This document shows, piece after piece, positions 23,701 through 35,700 of a stretch of DNA of 64,000 nucleotides. The DNA is from Dipteris shenzhenensis (lineage: Eukaryota > Polypodiophyta > Polypodiopsida > Gleicheniales): the NCBI GenBank assembly GCA_047967505.1, contig CM106538.1, one strand, 5' to 3'. The notes below the pieces were generated by a model. The model searched no databases, had not been told where the DNA came from, and saw nothing but the letters and a program-made list of their open reading frames with translations. Position numbers and translations under genes: made by a program. Within the stretch, counting starts at the first letter, position 1. Each line of letters starts with the position of its first letter.

Positions 23701-26700
23701 GTGGGTCTCTTTTCCCCACGGTTTAAGGGTTTTAAGGGTCTATTCGCATGCCCGGGGGGGGGGGGGGTCACCCCGTTAGGAAGGGGCGGGTCATCCCGTT
23801 AGAACGCCCCGTTCCCCGTCCAAAGATTCAAAAAATCAGAGAAAGCCCTTACCTCAGAGACTCCAGAATTCAAAGGTTGCATACAAGAGGACAATCTGCA
23901 GGTAGCCTTGCATCACATTTTGCTTCTGCCGGAGTTTGTTGCCACCCTTCCGTCGGAATTTGTTGTCAGCCTTCAGCCTTCAGGGTCTCATGATTGTTGT
24001 GCCGGCCGTGGTCAAAGCGTGCCCTCATCGTTCGGCATCTTCAAAGCGTTGCGTCTCTTAGCGTATCATCGTGCGGCATCTTCAGAGCGTTGCACCTCTT
24101 CCGTCCGGTAGCCTGTCTTTTGCGTGCGCACGCCTTCTCTTGCGCAAGCATTCTTACACGTGGCTTGCTAGTACGGACCCTTCTTCCATGCTGCGCTTGC
24201 GGTCCGTGTCTTTGTTTTGCATGCTTTCGCCCTCTGTCTGTTAGAGACTCACTGTGCCCACCTGTGAGCCCTCGTTTTGAGGGGACAAGGGGCAGTGAGA
24301 GATAGGAGGGATGGGAAAGAGAGACCCAGACAGACATCATAGGCAACCAGCACACGGGCTGGTTGCTGTCTGCAAACAGCAGAAAATTAAGGGGGGGCCC
24401 TGTGCCTCCCTGGAAGCATCAACAGTCTCATGGACTGGCTGCACAGGGCACCCTTTTATAGGGGCCTGTGGCAGGGCCAGTGGGCCCAACCAGGGCCACC
24501 GACCAGGGCCGACCCTGGTTGGATTTCCAGAACATTCTGGTCAGCCACCAGTCAGGGGACCGACCCTGCTGGTCGGCCAGTCCAGAAGGCCTGGGCAGTG
24601 CCTATAAAAGGTCCACACTTGCCTCCAATCCAGCATCTAGTGCAGGACAGAAAGCCTCAGTCATAGGCTGTGCTGTGCACTTAGAGCTGGTCTCTTGTGA
24701 CAGAGAGAGTTCCTTCAGTTCTCCTCAGCACTTGGCTGAGTTTTGTATTGCTCCCCTGGAGCCAGTTTTCTGCCCACCATCCAGTGGATGAATATATTCT
24801 CTCTCTCTGTCTAAGTTATCTCTGAGTGCGTGTTTATTGCATCTGTGATCAGTTATCTGAGTTGAGTGTCAAGAAGAGCAGGAGAGATCTTGGCTGGAGG
24901 TTTGAGTGATTCATTCCCTTCTATTTTTCAACACTGTCTCGCTGCACTCTTCCTCTTCTCCTGCTGGCCCTTTCGTGGATTGTCGCTGCTCTGATACCAA
25001 ATGTGAAGAACCAAACTTCTCGTGAATGCAAATGGGTGCAATGCATGCAAAATTTGAATGCCAATCGGTCCTCCAATGGGGAAGAGCGCCCTTGTGAGAG
25101 TACTTGTTTCTATTTCGACCTACATGCAAAATGTATGAGAGATGGCGGATGAATGCAAGGTGAATAGAGAATGCTACGTGAGATTCACAACGAAGGGTGA
25201 TACCCTTTCATTAATGTCCCTTGAGATCACTCAAGTTCCATCTTCCCATTTACACCTACCCTTAACCTATGACCCATGCATCTACCATTCAATGCATCTT
25301 AATGCACCCTTCCCTTCCTATTGCCCCTAGGACTTAGACAGGTGCATGTACATTTTTATTAATAGAATAAGTGTCTCATGTCCAAATTCAATGCCGTCGG
25401 AAGCAGTGGCTCTAGCTCGATTGTAGGTAGCCGTCGCATAGCTGCCATGTGTCACAGGGAGCGCCGAGTACGAGGGGTCCCACACCCTCGCCTCCTAGCC
25501 ATGCTATGCCTCCCCACTCCCAAAAAGAGCCGGCTGGGATATGGGGAGGGTCTCCTAATTCCTCCTTATATTCTAGGATCTTCAATTCACCGTAGTACTT
25601 ATGGGATTCACCCATTCAAAGCCACGTGTCTTATGCGTGTATCAAGGGCCATTAGCCCCTCATTAATCATGGTAGGAGCTCTATCTGTGGCTGGCATAGT
25701 AGCAGAGATGCTAAAGGCTAGAAATGAGTGGTCAGCTTTGAGTGGGGGAGGGGGTACTGTGAGGTCATGTATTCGTGGCACTTCCAAAACACTTGGCCTG
25801 CGTGCTCTCCTAGAGCTTGAGTTGGCCTCGTAAACATGCCGCCCAATCACACCTTCTGGCTGATCCTCCTGGACAGCCCTTCATAAGGCCCCTTGATCCC
25901 GTCTTCATTGCTATTCTTGAGGACAGTCAATCGTGAAGACATTGTGGACTCTTTTGTATAACATACTCAGCCTCTTCCCTTGCTGCTCACAAATGGGTGA
26001 ACAATGAGCCTTGGAGGGTTCCCTTTTATAGGCCCAAAGAGAACCAAAATAGCCGCCTGGTCAGGCCCGACTTGGGTCTGTTGATTAGCCAGCCACTAGC
26101 CTAGGCTGCTTTGCCCTGTGAAGATCCCCACAGCCACTTGGACCTGTCCGTACAACATGCACAACTGTCAGTATTGTTGCTGCAGGGTCTCGGGATCTAG
26201 ACGACTTGCTCCAGGATTTCAATTCTGCTCCAAAGTGCCGTACATGCCACGGGCTGTTCCGTACAATTCTTGTACACCAAGGAGGCTCCAACCTGTCGGG
26301 TAATCGTCTTGTTGCACTGCCCACATGGCAGCCTATGTGCTGCCCCTGTGGCAGCCCCATTTCCTGTTTTGCTCTTTGATTGCTTGCTGCCCACATGGCA
26401 GTCCATTTTGGCCCCTAACCTACCCTGGTCCACCTTCCCCATGCCCTCCTCATGTGGAGGCTCACAACTGAGGAGGTGACCATCTATACTCCCAACACCC
26501 CTCTCACTGACGCATCGTGAGTTGATTCCAACTCTCCGCTGCAGATACTCCATTAGCTCCCATGAAGAAGCCTTATGGAACAATACAAGGTCATTGTCGT
26601 CACTTGGTCTTTCAACCAGTGGTTCCTGCTCGTCCACGTCCAGTCCTGCATAAAAGAACCATCCTGGTACACAAACCCATCTTTGGTAGCACCACATGGC

Positions 26701-29700
26701 ACCACTACCTTTTGTCACGTACCCACCAGTGATCCTGAGCAATCTTGATGCAAACATCCTCGAGCTGCCCCCCACTGTAGTGGTGTTGACTTTCTAACTC
26801 TTGATTGCGGTCCATATAGTGACCTGGCACACCAATCAATTGTGTATTAAGTATGTTATCTTAAAGGCACTTTAGACACCCGTGTTTGAAGTGTGTCTAA
26901 TGTGTCGTGTATTAAATGTCTTACGACCTTGAGTTACATTCCCAAATTACAAATGCATAACAAGGCTAGGAGGGAAATGACAGATGGTCTCAATCTTGTT
27001 CCGGTTGCCACATAGAACTTTGTTAAGGTTGATTTGCAGACTGATTTTCCTTGACATTTCTTACCTTCAGGCTTGTATAAAATACGATTTCCCAGTTGAT
27101 TTTCTCATGTAAATGTGCAAGTTCTGATTGCAAGTTTTTATTGTGAGTGTAAAAGATGCTACTTATGGGTTGTTGCCTTTCGTAGGTGGTTATTTGGATA
27201 ATTGTGCCAGCTTCAAAAGGAATACGTGTGTATCAGACCAAAAATGCCCTGCGATTCGTAGTTTTTCTTCAATACCTTCCAAGGTTATTTTTGATCTTTC
27301 CGTTAACATCACAGATTGTGAAGACAGCTGGTGTAGTTACAGAAACAGCATGGGCTGGAGCTGCATACAATTTGGTTTTGTACATGCTTGCCAGCCATGT
27401 GAGTATGCTTGGACATACACCATCTGTGATTTTTTATCCCTTCACTCGCATGAATTAAAAAATGGAAATTTGATTATTTTGTACATTCGCTGTTCTATTA
27501 GGTCAATACCTGCATTACAATTGTTTTTCGGTACTTTCGGGGTCACTTAGATGTTGTCAAGGCCAAGTTGGTTAGCTAGGGGATGTTACAGCTTGATTGC
27601 TTGATGAAATAATTCTGTTTTATATGCCAATTATTGCTGCCTGCTTGCATATGGTGACAAGACAACCTTTCTTGGATAGAAAAATCCATTAAAGATGTCA
27701 GCAACACTTGTTGCTCGACGTAACCTCAGAGGTGTGGGAGGATTTGTCTCTTCGAGAAGACAAGCTGGTTAGTTTAACCATGTAGTTTGGCCGCGGCATC
27801 CACGTGGTGTACCTCTACTGTTGGAATGGTCACCTCCCCATCTGTAAGCCCCCATATGAGGAGAGCATGGGGGAGGGAGACCTAGGGCAGAAGAGAGAGG
27901 GAGGGGGCTGCCACATGGGCAGCACCTCACTGCCAATAGAGGAGGATCCCTGAAGGAACAGTACGGGATGGCAGCATCTCTAAGTCCGGGTGATGACGCG
28001 TGGCTGTACAAGATTGTGCAGATCGTTGGAGGCACAATGACATCAGCAGGGTGCGCGGACCTGTACGGCTGCAGTACGGCTGCATGTACGGCTGCATGGC
28101 GGGGGTCTGTGGGCAGGTATGAACCCTGCAAGAGGGTCTCCAGCAGCAACAAAAGGGCAGCCTAGCAGCAGCCTAAAAGGGCCTGGCTAGGGCCCTTATA
28201 TAGGGTCTGAAGAAAAGCCCCAACCAGGTCGGTTTTACAGACTTGGGGGGGGGGGGGGGCAGACTGGTCGGCCCAAACAGACCAGCCAGTTGGCCCATTT
28301 AGGGCTGGCTGGTCGGTTGGTTCAAGGGGGCCTAGAGGCCCTGGGCCTCATTTCATATCCAACTATCCAGCAAGATCAGGAGCAGACAGGAGCAGCCAGA
28401 AGCCACTCCCTTGGGCCTCACATTGGGGGTGAAGGAGAGTGGAAGGTGTGCTGCAGACTGAGTTCCCTAGAGGCTGGACCTTGGCTGTCTTCTAGGGCAG
28501 CAAGGTGTTGTGATCATCACTTGGAGCAGCCCTCAGGACAGCAGACAGGAGCAGCAAAGGGGGAGCCTTAGGCCTACATTCAGGAGGACAAGTGTTGGGG
28601 TAAAGGCACATTGCCACCCCTTTATTAAAGATAGGACATCTATGACTGTCTTAAGACAGTCATAGGGTAAAACCTAATCCTAATAAAACTAATGAGTTTG
28701 TGGTGTGGCTCATCACTTCACACCCGTACATTTGAGTCTCTCACTCTCTCTCACTCTCTTCCCCTTTGCTCTTATCTCTGTTTCCTTCCCTCTCAACTGG
28801 TATCAGAGCCTTACTTCCTCTCTACCCCGGCCTGCCTCTTCCTCTACCCCCTCGGGACTCGTGCCTTCAGGCAGCGTGGCGGAGCTTGGCATTGCGCAGG
28901 CAGCACGGGCTGCAGCGGGGCAGTGAGGGCGCATCGCGGGCCAGCGGGACAGCAGAGGCGGCGCGCAGGTGTACGGACGTACGTCGTCCGTACATCCGTA
29001 CGGACAGGAGTCGCCCGTACAGCCCCGCGGGCTGCAGCAGATCTGCGAGCAGCAAGGCGGCGCGCACGTGTGGACACCGGCAGCGTGAGCTCAGAGGCAG
29101 TGCGGGCTGCAGCGGCAGCGCATCGTGCAGGCGCACGCGTGGGTGCAGGCCTTTTCGCGCGCCGTACAAAACAGTACGGACGTATGGTCGTCCGTACTGC
29201 CGTACCTACAAGGAGCTGCATCAGGGAAGAACTTTCGAAAATTTTTTTTTCTTTTCTCTCTTCTGGGATTCCGTACCCTGCACACGTACGCAGGTACAGG
29301 AAGTACAGCAGGACTGCGCAGGTACAGGAAGTATAGCAGGCACAGAATTTTTTTTGGAAGAAAAAGAAGGAGAAAGAGCTCTCTGCTCTTCATTCAGGAT
29401 CATCTTTCAGTTCTCAAAACTGTGTTTTCTTGAAAGTACAGCAAGTACCTTCATTTACCTCGTGCTTGAGGTGAAGAGAACCACAGTGTGTGGTTGATTG
29501 CACAGTTATCTGTTTTCGTGAAGGAAATGCCTTGATTTTGCAGAGGACTTTTATGCTTTTACTGGGCTTGAATCTCAGTTTTCGGGTGAGCAAATCATAG
29601 GGCTTTTGCCTGGCAGTTGATGCTTTGTATGCCTTGAGGTAGTGTAGTGCCAGAGAGCACACATTTGCCTCGATTTCCGCAGTGTGGAGGTGACATTTTC

Positions 29701-32700
29701 ATGCAGGTCACATTTCTTGTGCAACACTCAGAGAACTTCAATTGAGCCACGCTTGGCCAGGGCGCATCGAGTTTACTCGGTCCCTAACTGTCCATCGTTG
29801 ACAGTGCTCAAAAGGTTCCTCATTGAGTGTTTGTACGTTGGGATCTGTGTATGTCATTTCTACACAGGGCAGTATATGCATTACACTGTTGGTTGATTTT
29901 GTCAGAGAGATTTTCACATTGCATGCTACCTCAGTGTTGAGGTGTTCTTCACTTGGTTCAGGTGTCAGATCAAGGGGCTTTTGCCCAGATTTTGTTTGAG
30001 AGCACTTGGGTTACCGACAGAGATCTTCAGATGCATTTTATCCCCTTGGCAGAAGGGTGATTGCTTGGGATTTATCCCATTTTCTGTTGCAGGTTTTGTG
30101 ACAGGCTGAAGTGTCAGATTTTTTTTGGTGTATGCCAAGTGGTTTATGCATATTAAATCAGTGCAATACCTCATCTGAGGTGGGAGAAGTGATCAGGACA
30201 GCAGTGTTTGTGCTTTGTCAGCTGATTATGCACTGTTAAAGCACTTGTGGAGCAGCTGCAGCATTCTGAAATTACTGTTTTTATGCCTATTTGAGCACGG
30301 TACAGTGTGTCAGAAGGTACAGTAACTGGGGGGAATTTTCTGTTTTGCTGCAGATTTTCTGATAGTAAAAAACAGCACTATTGTGAGTGCTCCTGGCTCT
30401 TGATAGAGCAGGTTTTTTCTGAGAAATCAGAATTTTATTCAGTCTTTCTTGACTTACAGGGAGTCAGGTACTTTCCTTATCTGATATGGCATCAGGGGGA
30501 AGTGAATCATCAATTCTGAACATAAAGAAATTGGAAGGGGCACACAATTATGCATTATGGGCAGAACAATGTTTGAATGTACTTCTGTTAAAGAAGATTT
30601 CTAAGCCCATAAGGGTGAAGGGTGTCAAGCCATCTGACATGACAAATGATGACTGGGAAGAGCTTGATTTGTCCACAAGAGCAGCTATCATGCTCACTAT
30701 TTCTGATACTCTTGTGTTCAATGTGTTCAGGCTGAAAAGACCTCTTATGGCCTATGGCAGAGGCTAGAAGAGTTGTATGCCCAAAAGAGCTCAGCCAGTA
30801 AGGTTTATTGGTTGAAGAAGCTGGATCTTCGCATGAAGGAAGGTACAGCTATGACCTCACACTTGAGTGAGTTCAATGCCATCTTTACACAGCTTATTGC
30901 ACAGGGATTGAACCTTGATGAGGAGTTCAAGGCTACTTTCTTGTTGTGTACCCTCCCTGAGAGTTGGGACACTTTCAAGACCACCCTGTCAAATTCGAAT
31001 GTCACTCTTATGTATGCTGATGTAGAGAGCTCTCTCCTTATGGAGGAGATGAGCAGGAAGAATAATGCGAGCAGCAAGTCTTCAAATGCCTTGTAGGTAC
31101 AGGATAGAGGCAGGACTCAGCAGAAGGGCAGATCTGCTGGTAAGTCCAAATCCCGCAGTCAGTCCCGTGGTAAAAAGGATATTGAATGCTTTTATTGTGG
31201 CAAGAAGGGACATGTGAAGTCTAAGTGCTTCAAGTTCATACGGGATCAGAAAGCCAAGAAGGCTGAAACAAAGGATGCAGGCAATGGAAGCAAAGGCAAA
31301 GGCAAGGCCAAGGCAGATGACTTGGATGCAGTGAATGTTGCAGCAGAGGACAGTGACAGTGACATACATGATGTTTTATGCTCTTCTGCTGTAATAGCAC
31401 ATGCTTTGGTTATTGATGGCCATGACATGCACACCTGGCTCTTGGACTCAGGTGCTTCTTTTCATGTTACTCCTCATAGGGAGTGGTTTACTTCCTACAC
31501 AGGTACTTATGGAGTTGTTCATCTTGGGAACAACTATGCATGTCAGATTGCAGGGATTGGCAAGATGGACGCATATTTATGCTTGATGGTGTCCGCCATG
31601 TGCCGCAAATCAAGAAAAATCTGACTAGCACTGGCTTATTGGATGACAGTGGTTACCACACCACATTTGGGGATTCCAAATGGGTGATTACTGATGGCCA
31701 GGCTGTAGTGGCTGAGGGTTTTAAGAGTGATACCTTGTATCCTCTTTATGTTTCCAGTGTGGGTAATCATGTTGTTGCCATAACCGAGCTGCCAAAGGTT
31801 TCATTGTGGCATAGCCGGTTGGGACACATGTCTGTTAAAGGAATGCAAGAACTGTCACGTTTGGGTTATCTGCCGTCTCTTTCTTTTTCAGATTTGCCTA
31901 CTTGTGATCATTGCATATTTGGCAAGCATTCTGTGACTCCTCATAAGAGGAGAACTCCCCAGAATAGAGCACCGCTTGATCTAGTGCACACTGATTTGTG
32001 TGAGATGCCACAGTTATCACTAGGGGGTGCAAAATATTTTATTACTTTCATTGATGATGCCACACGCAAAGTGTGGGTCTATTTCTTGAAGCATAAGGGC
32101 GATGCCTTAGATGCTTTCAAGAAGTTTGTCGCTCAGGTTGAGAATCGGACAGGTCGTAGGCTGAAATGCCTCAGATCCGATAATGGGGGTGAGTATGTGT
32201 CACATGCTTTTGTGCAGTTTTGCGAAGCTAAGGGCATCAAACAGGAACTCACAGCCCCTCATAATGCATCTCAAAATGGTGCAAGTGAGCGGATGAATCG
32301 AACTATTCAGGAGAAGGTTCGATGTATGTTGTCTTATGCTGCATTACCCCATGGCTTTTGGGCAGAAGCCGTGCAAACAGCAGTTCACATTATTAACAGG
32401 TCGCCAAACAAGGCTTTGGAGTTGAAAGTGCCAGAGGAGGTGTGGTCTGGCAAGCCACCTTCATATAAGCACTTACGTGTATTTGGCTGCGAGTGCTTTG
32501 CTCATGTACGCAAAGAACTGCGCACCAGACTGGATCCAAAGTCTATCAGATGCATCTTTATGGGTTATGGTGACGAAGGTGAAATGGGGTACAGGTTATG
32601 GGATCCCGCTAAACGGAAGATTATACGCAGCAATGATGTCATCTTTAAAGAGGATAGTGTACACAAGGAACCCGTGCAACCTGTGGAATACAGGAGGGTT

Positions 32701-35700
32701 ATTTATGATGATGTTGGACAGCAAAGAATGCCCATTTATATGCAGCAGCAGGCTGCTGCAGATAACCCTGTTCAAGAGGGTATACAGGCTGAAAATCAGC
32801 CAGATAATTTTGCCAATGATGCACCACTGGATATGCCAGCAGATGGGGCTGTAGAACAGCCAGATATGGTGGGACAGCCACCCGTCATGCATGACGAACA
32901 GGCTGGACAGCAGCCTAATCCGGAACATTTTGTTAGGAGGAGCACCCGTGTACAACGGCCTCCTGCCAGGTTTGTTCCAGGAGCCAATAATGTGGCTGAT
33001 TTTATCATGCTGACAGATTGTGGTGAGCCTTCCAGCTTCAAGGAAGCTATGGGAAGAACAGAGAAAAAGAAGTGGGAGAAAGCCATGCAGTCAGAAATGG
33101 ACTCCCTACTTGAAAATGATACATGGGACTTGGTGCAGCTACCTGCAGGCAGAAAGGTTTTGCCATGCAAGTGGGTTTACAAAGTCAAAGTGGATTCAAA
33201 TGCTTTACCGAGGTATAAGGCCAGATTGGTTGCCAAGGGATTTAAGCAGGAGAAGGGCATTGACTTTGATGAGATCTTTTCCCCTGTAGTCAAGATGACT
33301 ACTTTGAGAGCAGTGTTAGCTCTTGTTGCTCATGACGACATGGATTTATGTCAGATGGATGTGAAGACAGCTTTTCTTCACGGAGATCTCCATGATGAGT
33401 TCTATATGAGTCAGCCAGAGGGATATGCTGTTAAAGGGAAAGAGCAGCTTGTGTGTAAGCTCAAGAGGAGCTTGTATGGACTCAAGCAGGCGCCAAGAGA
33501 ATGGTACAAGAAGTTTGATGCCTTCATGCAGTCCCAAGGGTATCATAGGTGTGAGACCGATCATTGCTTGTACACCAAACGGGCAAAGGATGGCAGTTTG
33601 ATGCTACTCATTCTATATGTGGATGACATGCTTATTGCCAGTAAATCTCAGCATGAGATTAGTGCTTTGAAGAAACAACTGCATAAGTCTTTTGACATGA
33701 AAGACTTGGGTGATGCAAATCATATTCTTGGCATGCGGATTACTCGTGACAGGTCCAAGGGACCTTTGTTTCTGTCACAAAAGGAGTACATTGACAAAGT
33801 ACTGCAGAGGTTTAAAATGGAGGGGGGGAAGTCTATTAGTACCCCGTTGCCCCCACATTTAAAACTCGGCAGTAAGGACAGCCCCAGATCAGATGATGAT
33901 AAGGCTGAAATGGCCAAGATTCCGTATGCATCTGCAGTTGGTTCTTTGATGTATGCCATGGTTGCCACTCGTCCGGATATTGCTTTTGCGGTGGGAGTCA
34001 TCAGCAGGTATATGGCAAATCCAGGCAAGAGACACTGGGAAGTAGTGAAAGGTGTCTTGAGGTATCTCAAGGGTACCAAAGACTTGTGCATATGCTATGG
34101 TAGGCAAGATGCATTGGTGCATGGTTTTACAGATTCAGACTATGCAGGGAATGCAGATAACCGGAAGTCTACTACCGGTTATATTTTCACATTTGCAGGA
34201 GGTGCTATATCATGGGTGTCTCGGTTGCAGAAATGCATTGCACTGTCAACCACTGAAGCTGAATATGTTGCAGCCACTGAGGCTTGCAAGGAAGCAATAT
34301 GGCTTACTCGGCTGGTGGGAGATTTGGGCATTACAGGAGATATGCCAGTTTTGCATTGTGATAGTCAGAGTGCTATCATGTTGGCAAAGAATCCGGTTTT
34401 TCATCAAAAGACCAAGCACATTGATGTGAAATATCATTTCATCAGGGAGGTACTGGAAGACAAGCGACTCGAGCTTGTGAAAGTGCACACTGATGATAAT
34501 CCTGCAGATTTGCTCACTAAGAGCTTGCCTACAGAGCGGTTTGCACATTGCCGCCACATCATGGGATTAGGATAAGACCATTCTTATTTTATGGTCTTGT
34601 ATACAGTAACTGTATATTGCTGTAATTTTTATTCTTTTCTTCCCTTTAGGCACATTGGCCTTTAGGTGGGAGGTTGTTGGGGTAAAGGCACATTGCCACC
34701 CCTTTATTAAAGATAGGACATCTATGACTCAATCATAGGGTAAAACCTAATCCTAATAAAACTAATGAGTTTGTGGTGTGGCTCATCACTTCACACCCGC
34801 ACATTTGAGTCTCTCACTCTCTCTCACTCTCTTCCCCTTTGCTCTTATCTCTGTTTCCTTCCCTCTCAGACAAGGTGACCTAGGAGAAGCTGCAGATTGA
34901 GCTAGAGTGGCAGCCCACCTAGGCTGGCTTCCGTACAGCAAGGTGGAAGGGATCTAGACAGAGAGTCTACATATGCTCGAGGTGGAGCACGCGGGCTCAG
35001 AGATCTAGAAGTGCTTGACATCTAGTAGGAGAACCTTTTGGTATTGTATCCTGTCCTACTTTGTGGAGGGACGGAAATATAAAGTGTTGCCTCTATATTT
35101 GTCTCTGAGAATTGTGTATTTACTGGCTTCCACATCTATGCACATAAGTTTAAGAAGTTTGTGATTCCTCACCCCACACCACACTGTGTGAGCTCGTGGG
35201 CATTTACTATCAGTCTTCCTCTGTGCATACCCTATGTTGGGTAATTTCTAACATCTACTTCGTTCTTGGCCCTGTTTGGACTCTTCTTTTCCTGTGTACC
35301 CACATCCTAACCTATCTTCTCTATCAAAGGCATAGATCCTTACCGGGAACGAGAGTTCTCACCTTTGCATAGAAGCCTAAGCTTTCCTTTGGCAACATAG
35401 ACATGACGGCCTTTTGTAGAGACTGGACCAATTCTACATTGGGAATTGGGCTATGCAGAGAGGGGGGCCCATATGCAACTTGGCACATTGGGACAATGTC
35501 AAACCAGTCCCCCATAGTCCTATGTTTGAAGCAAGCACCCCAGAGCCTAACACAATGTGGCTTGAGGATTCCTAACGTCAACAAAAGGAGGAGGTTTGGC
35601 ATGTCACCGCACAAATTTTGCATTTAGAGGAAATCCCCCCCTCCCCCCGCTGTGGTTCGTCCCCCCCCCCCTCTCTCTCTGCTAGTTAAATGATTGAAGA

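Larger units (their letters stand above)
14586..25418 (-). mobile_element. Minus-strand gag-only gypsy element holding three nested insertions
   Basis: Two copies of one LTR (14586 to about 15010 and 25002 to about 25418) begin TGTAAACAACC and TGTGAAGAACC on the plus strand and stay similar for about 410 bp. The minus-strand primer site GCTCTGATACCA (24988-24999) lies inside the second. A gag ORF relic lies at 15690-16690, and no pol was found. Its internal sequence is cut by insertions at 16856-19421, 19510-23407 and 24239-24933, each with an exact 5-bp target duplication. The outer ends of both LTRs are not resolved. It is therefore an older, non-autonomous or pol-deleted copy. Confidence 0.75.
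28593..34868 (+). mobile_element. Ty1/copia retrotransposon, near full length, TSD GACAAG
   Basis: LTRs 28593-28795 and 34675-34868 (TGTTGGGGTAAAGG to CCCTCTCA) are flanked by GACAAG at 28587-28592 and 34869-34874. Primer site TGGTATCAGAGC is at 28798 and a purine tract GGTGGGAGG at about 34665-34673. Integrase precedes reverse transcriptase, which defines copia. The LTRs differ by one substitution and one palindromic length change, so the insertion is young. Gag carries frameshifts and a stop, while pol is open over about 1,000 codons. Confidence 0.96.
27819..35253 (+). mobile_element. Solo LTR (TSD TCTAC) split by a copia insertion
   Basis: The LTR starts TGTTGGAATGGTCACC at 27819 and ends TTTCTAACA at 35253, with TCTAC at 27814-27818 and 35254-35258. 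Removing the copia element and one target copy leaves about 1,153 bp, close to the 1,193-bp LTR at 18229-19421, with which it shares its landmarks. A run of about 14 G lies at 28246-28260. No internal region remains, so it is a solo LTR. Confidence 0.9.

Noticed and set aside
28692-29497. Overlapping 214- and 243-codon ORFs
   Set aside because: They run through the 5' LTR and GC-rich leader of the copia element, change character where GTAC words cluster, and show no domain.
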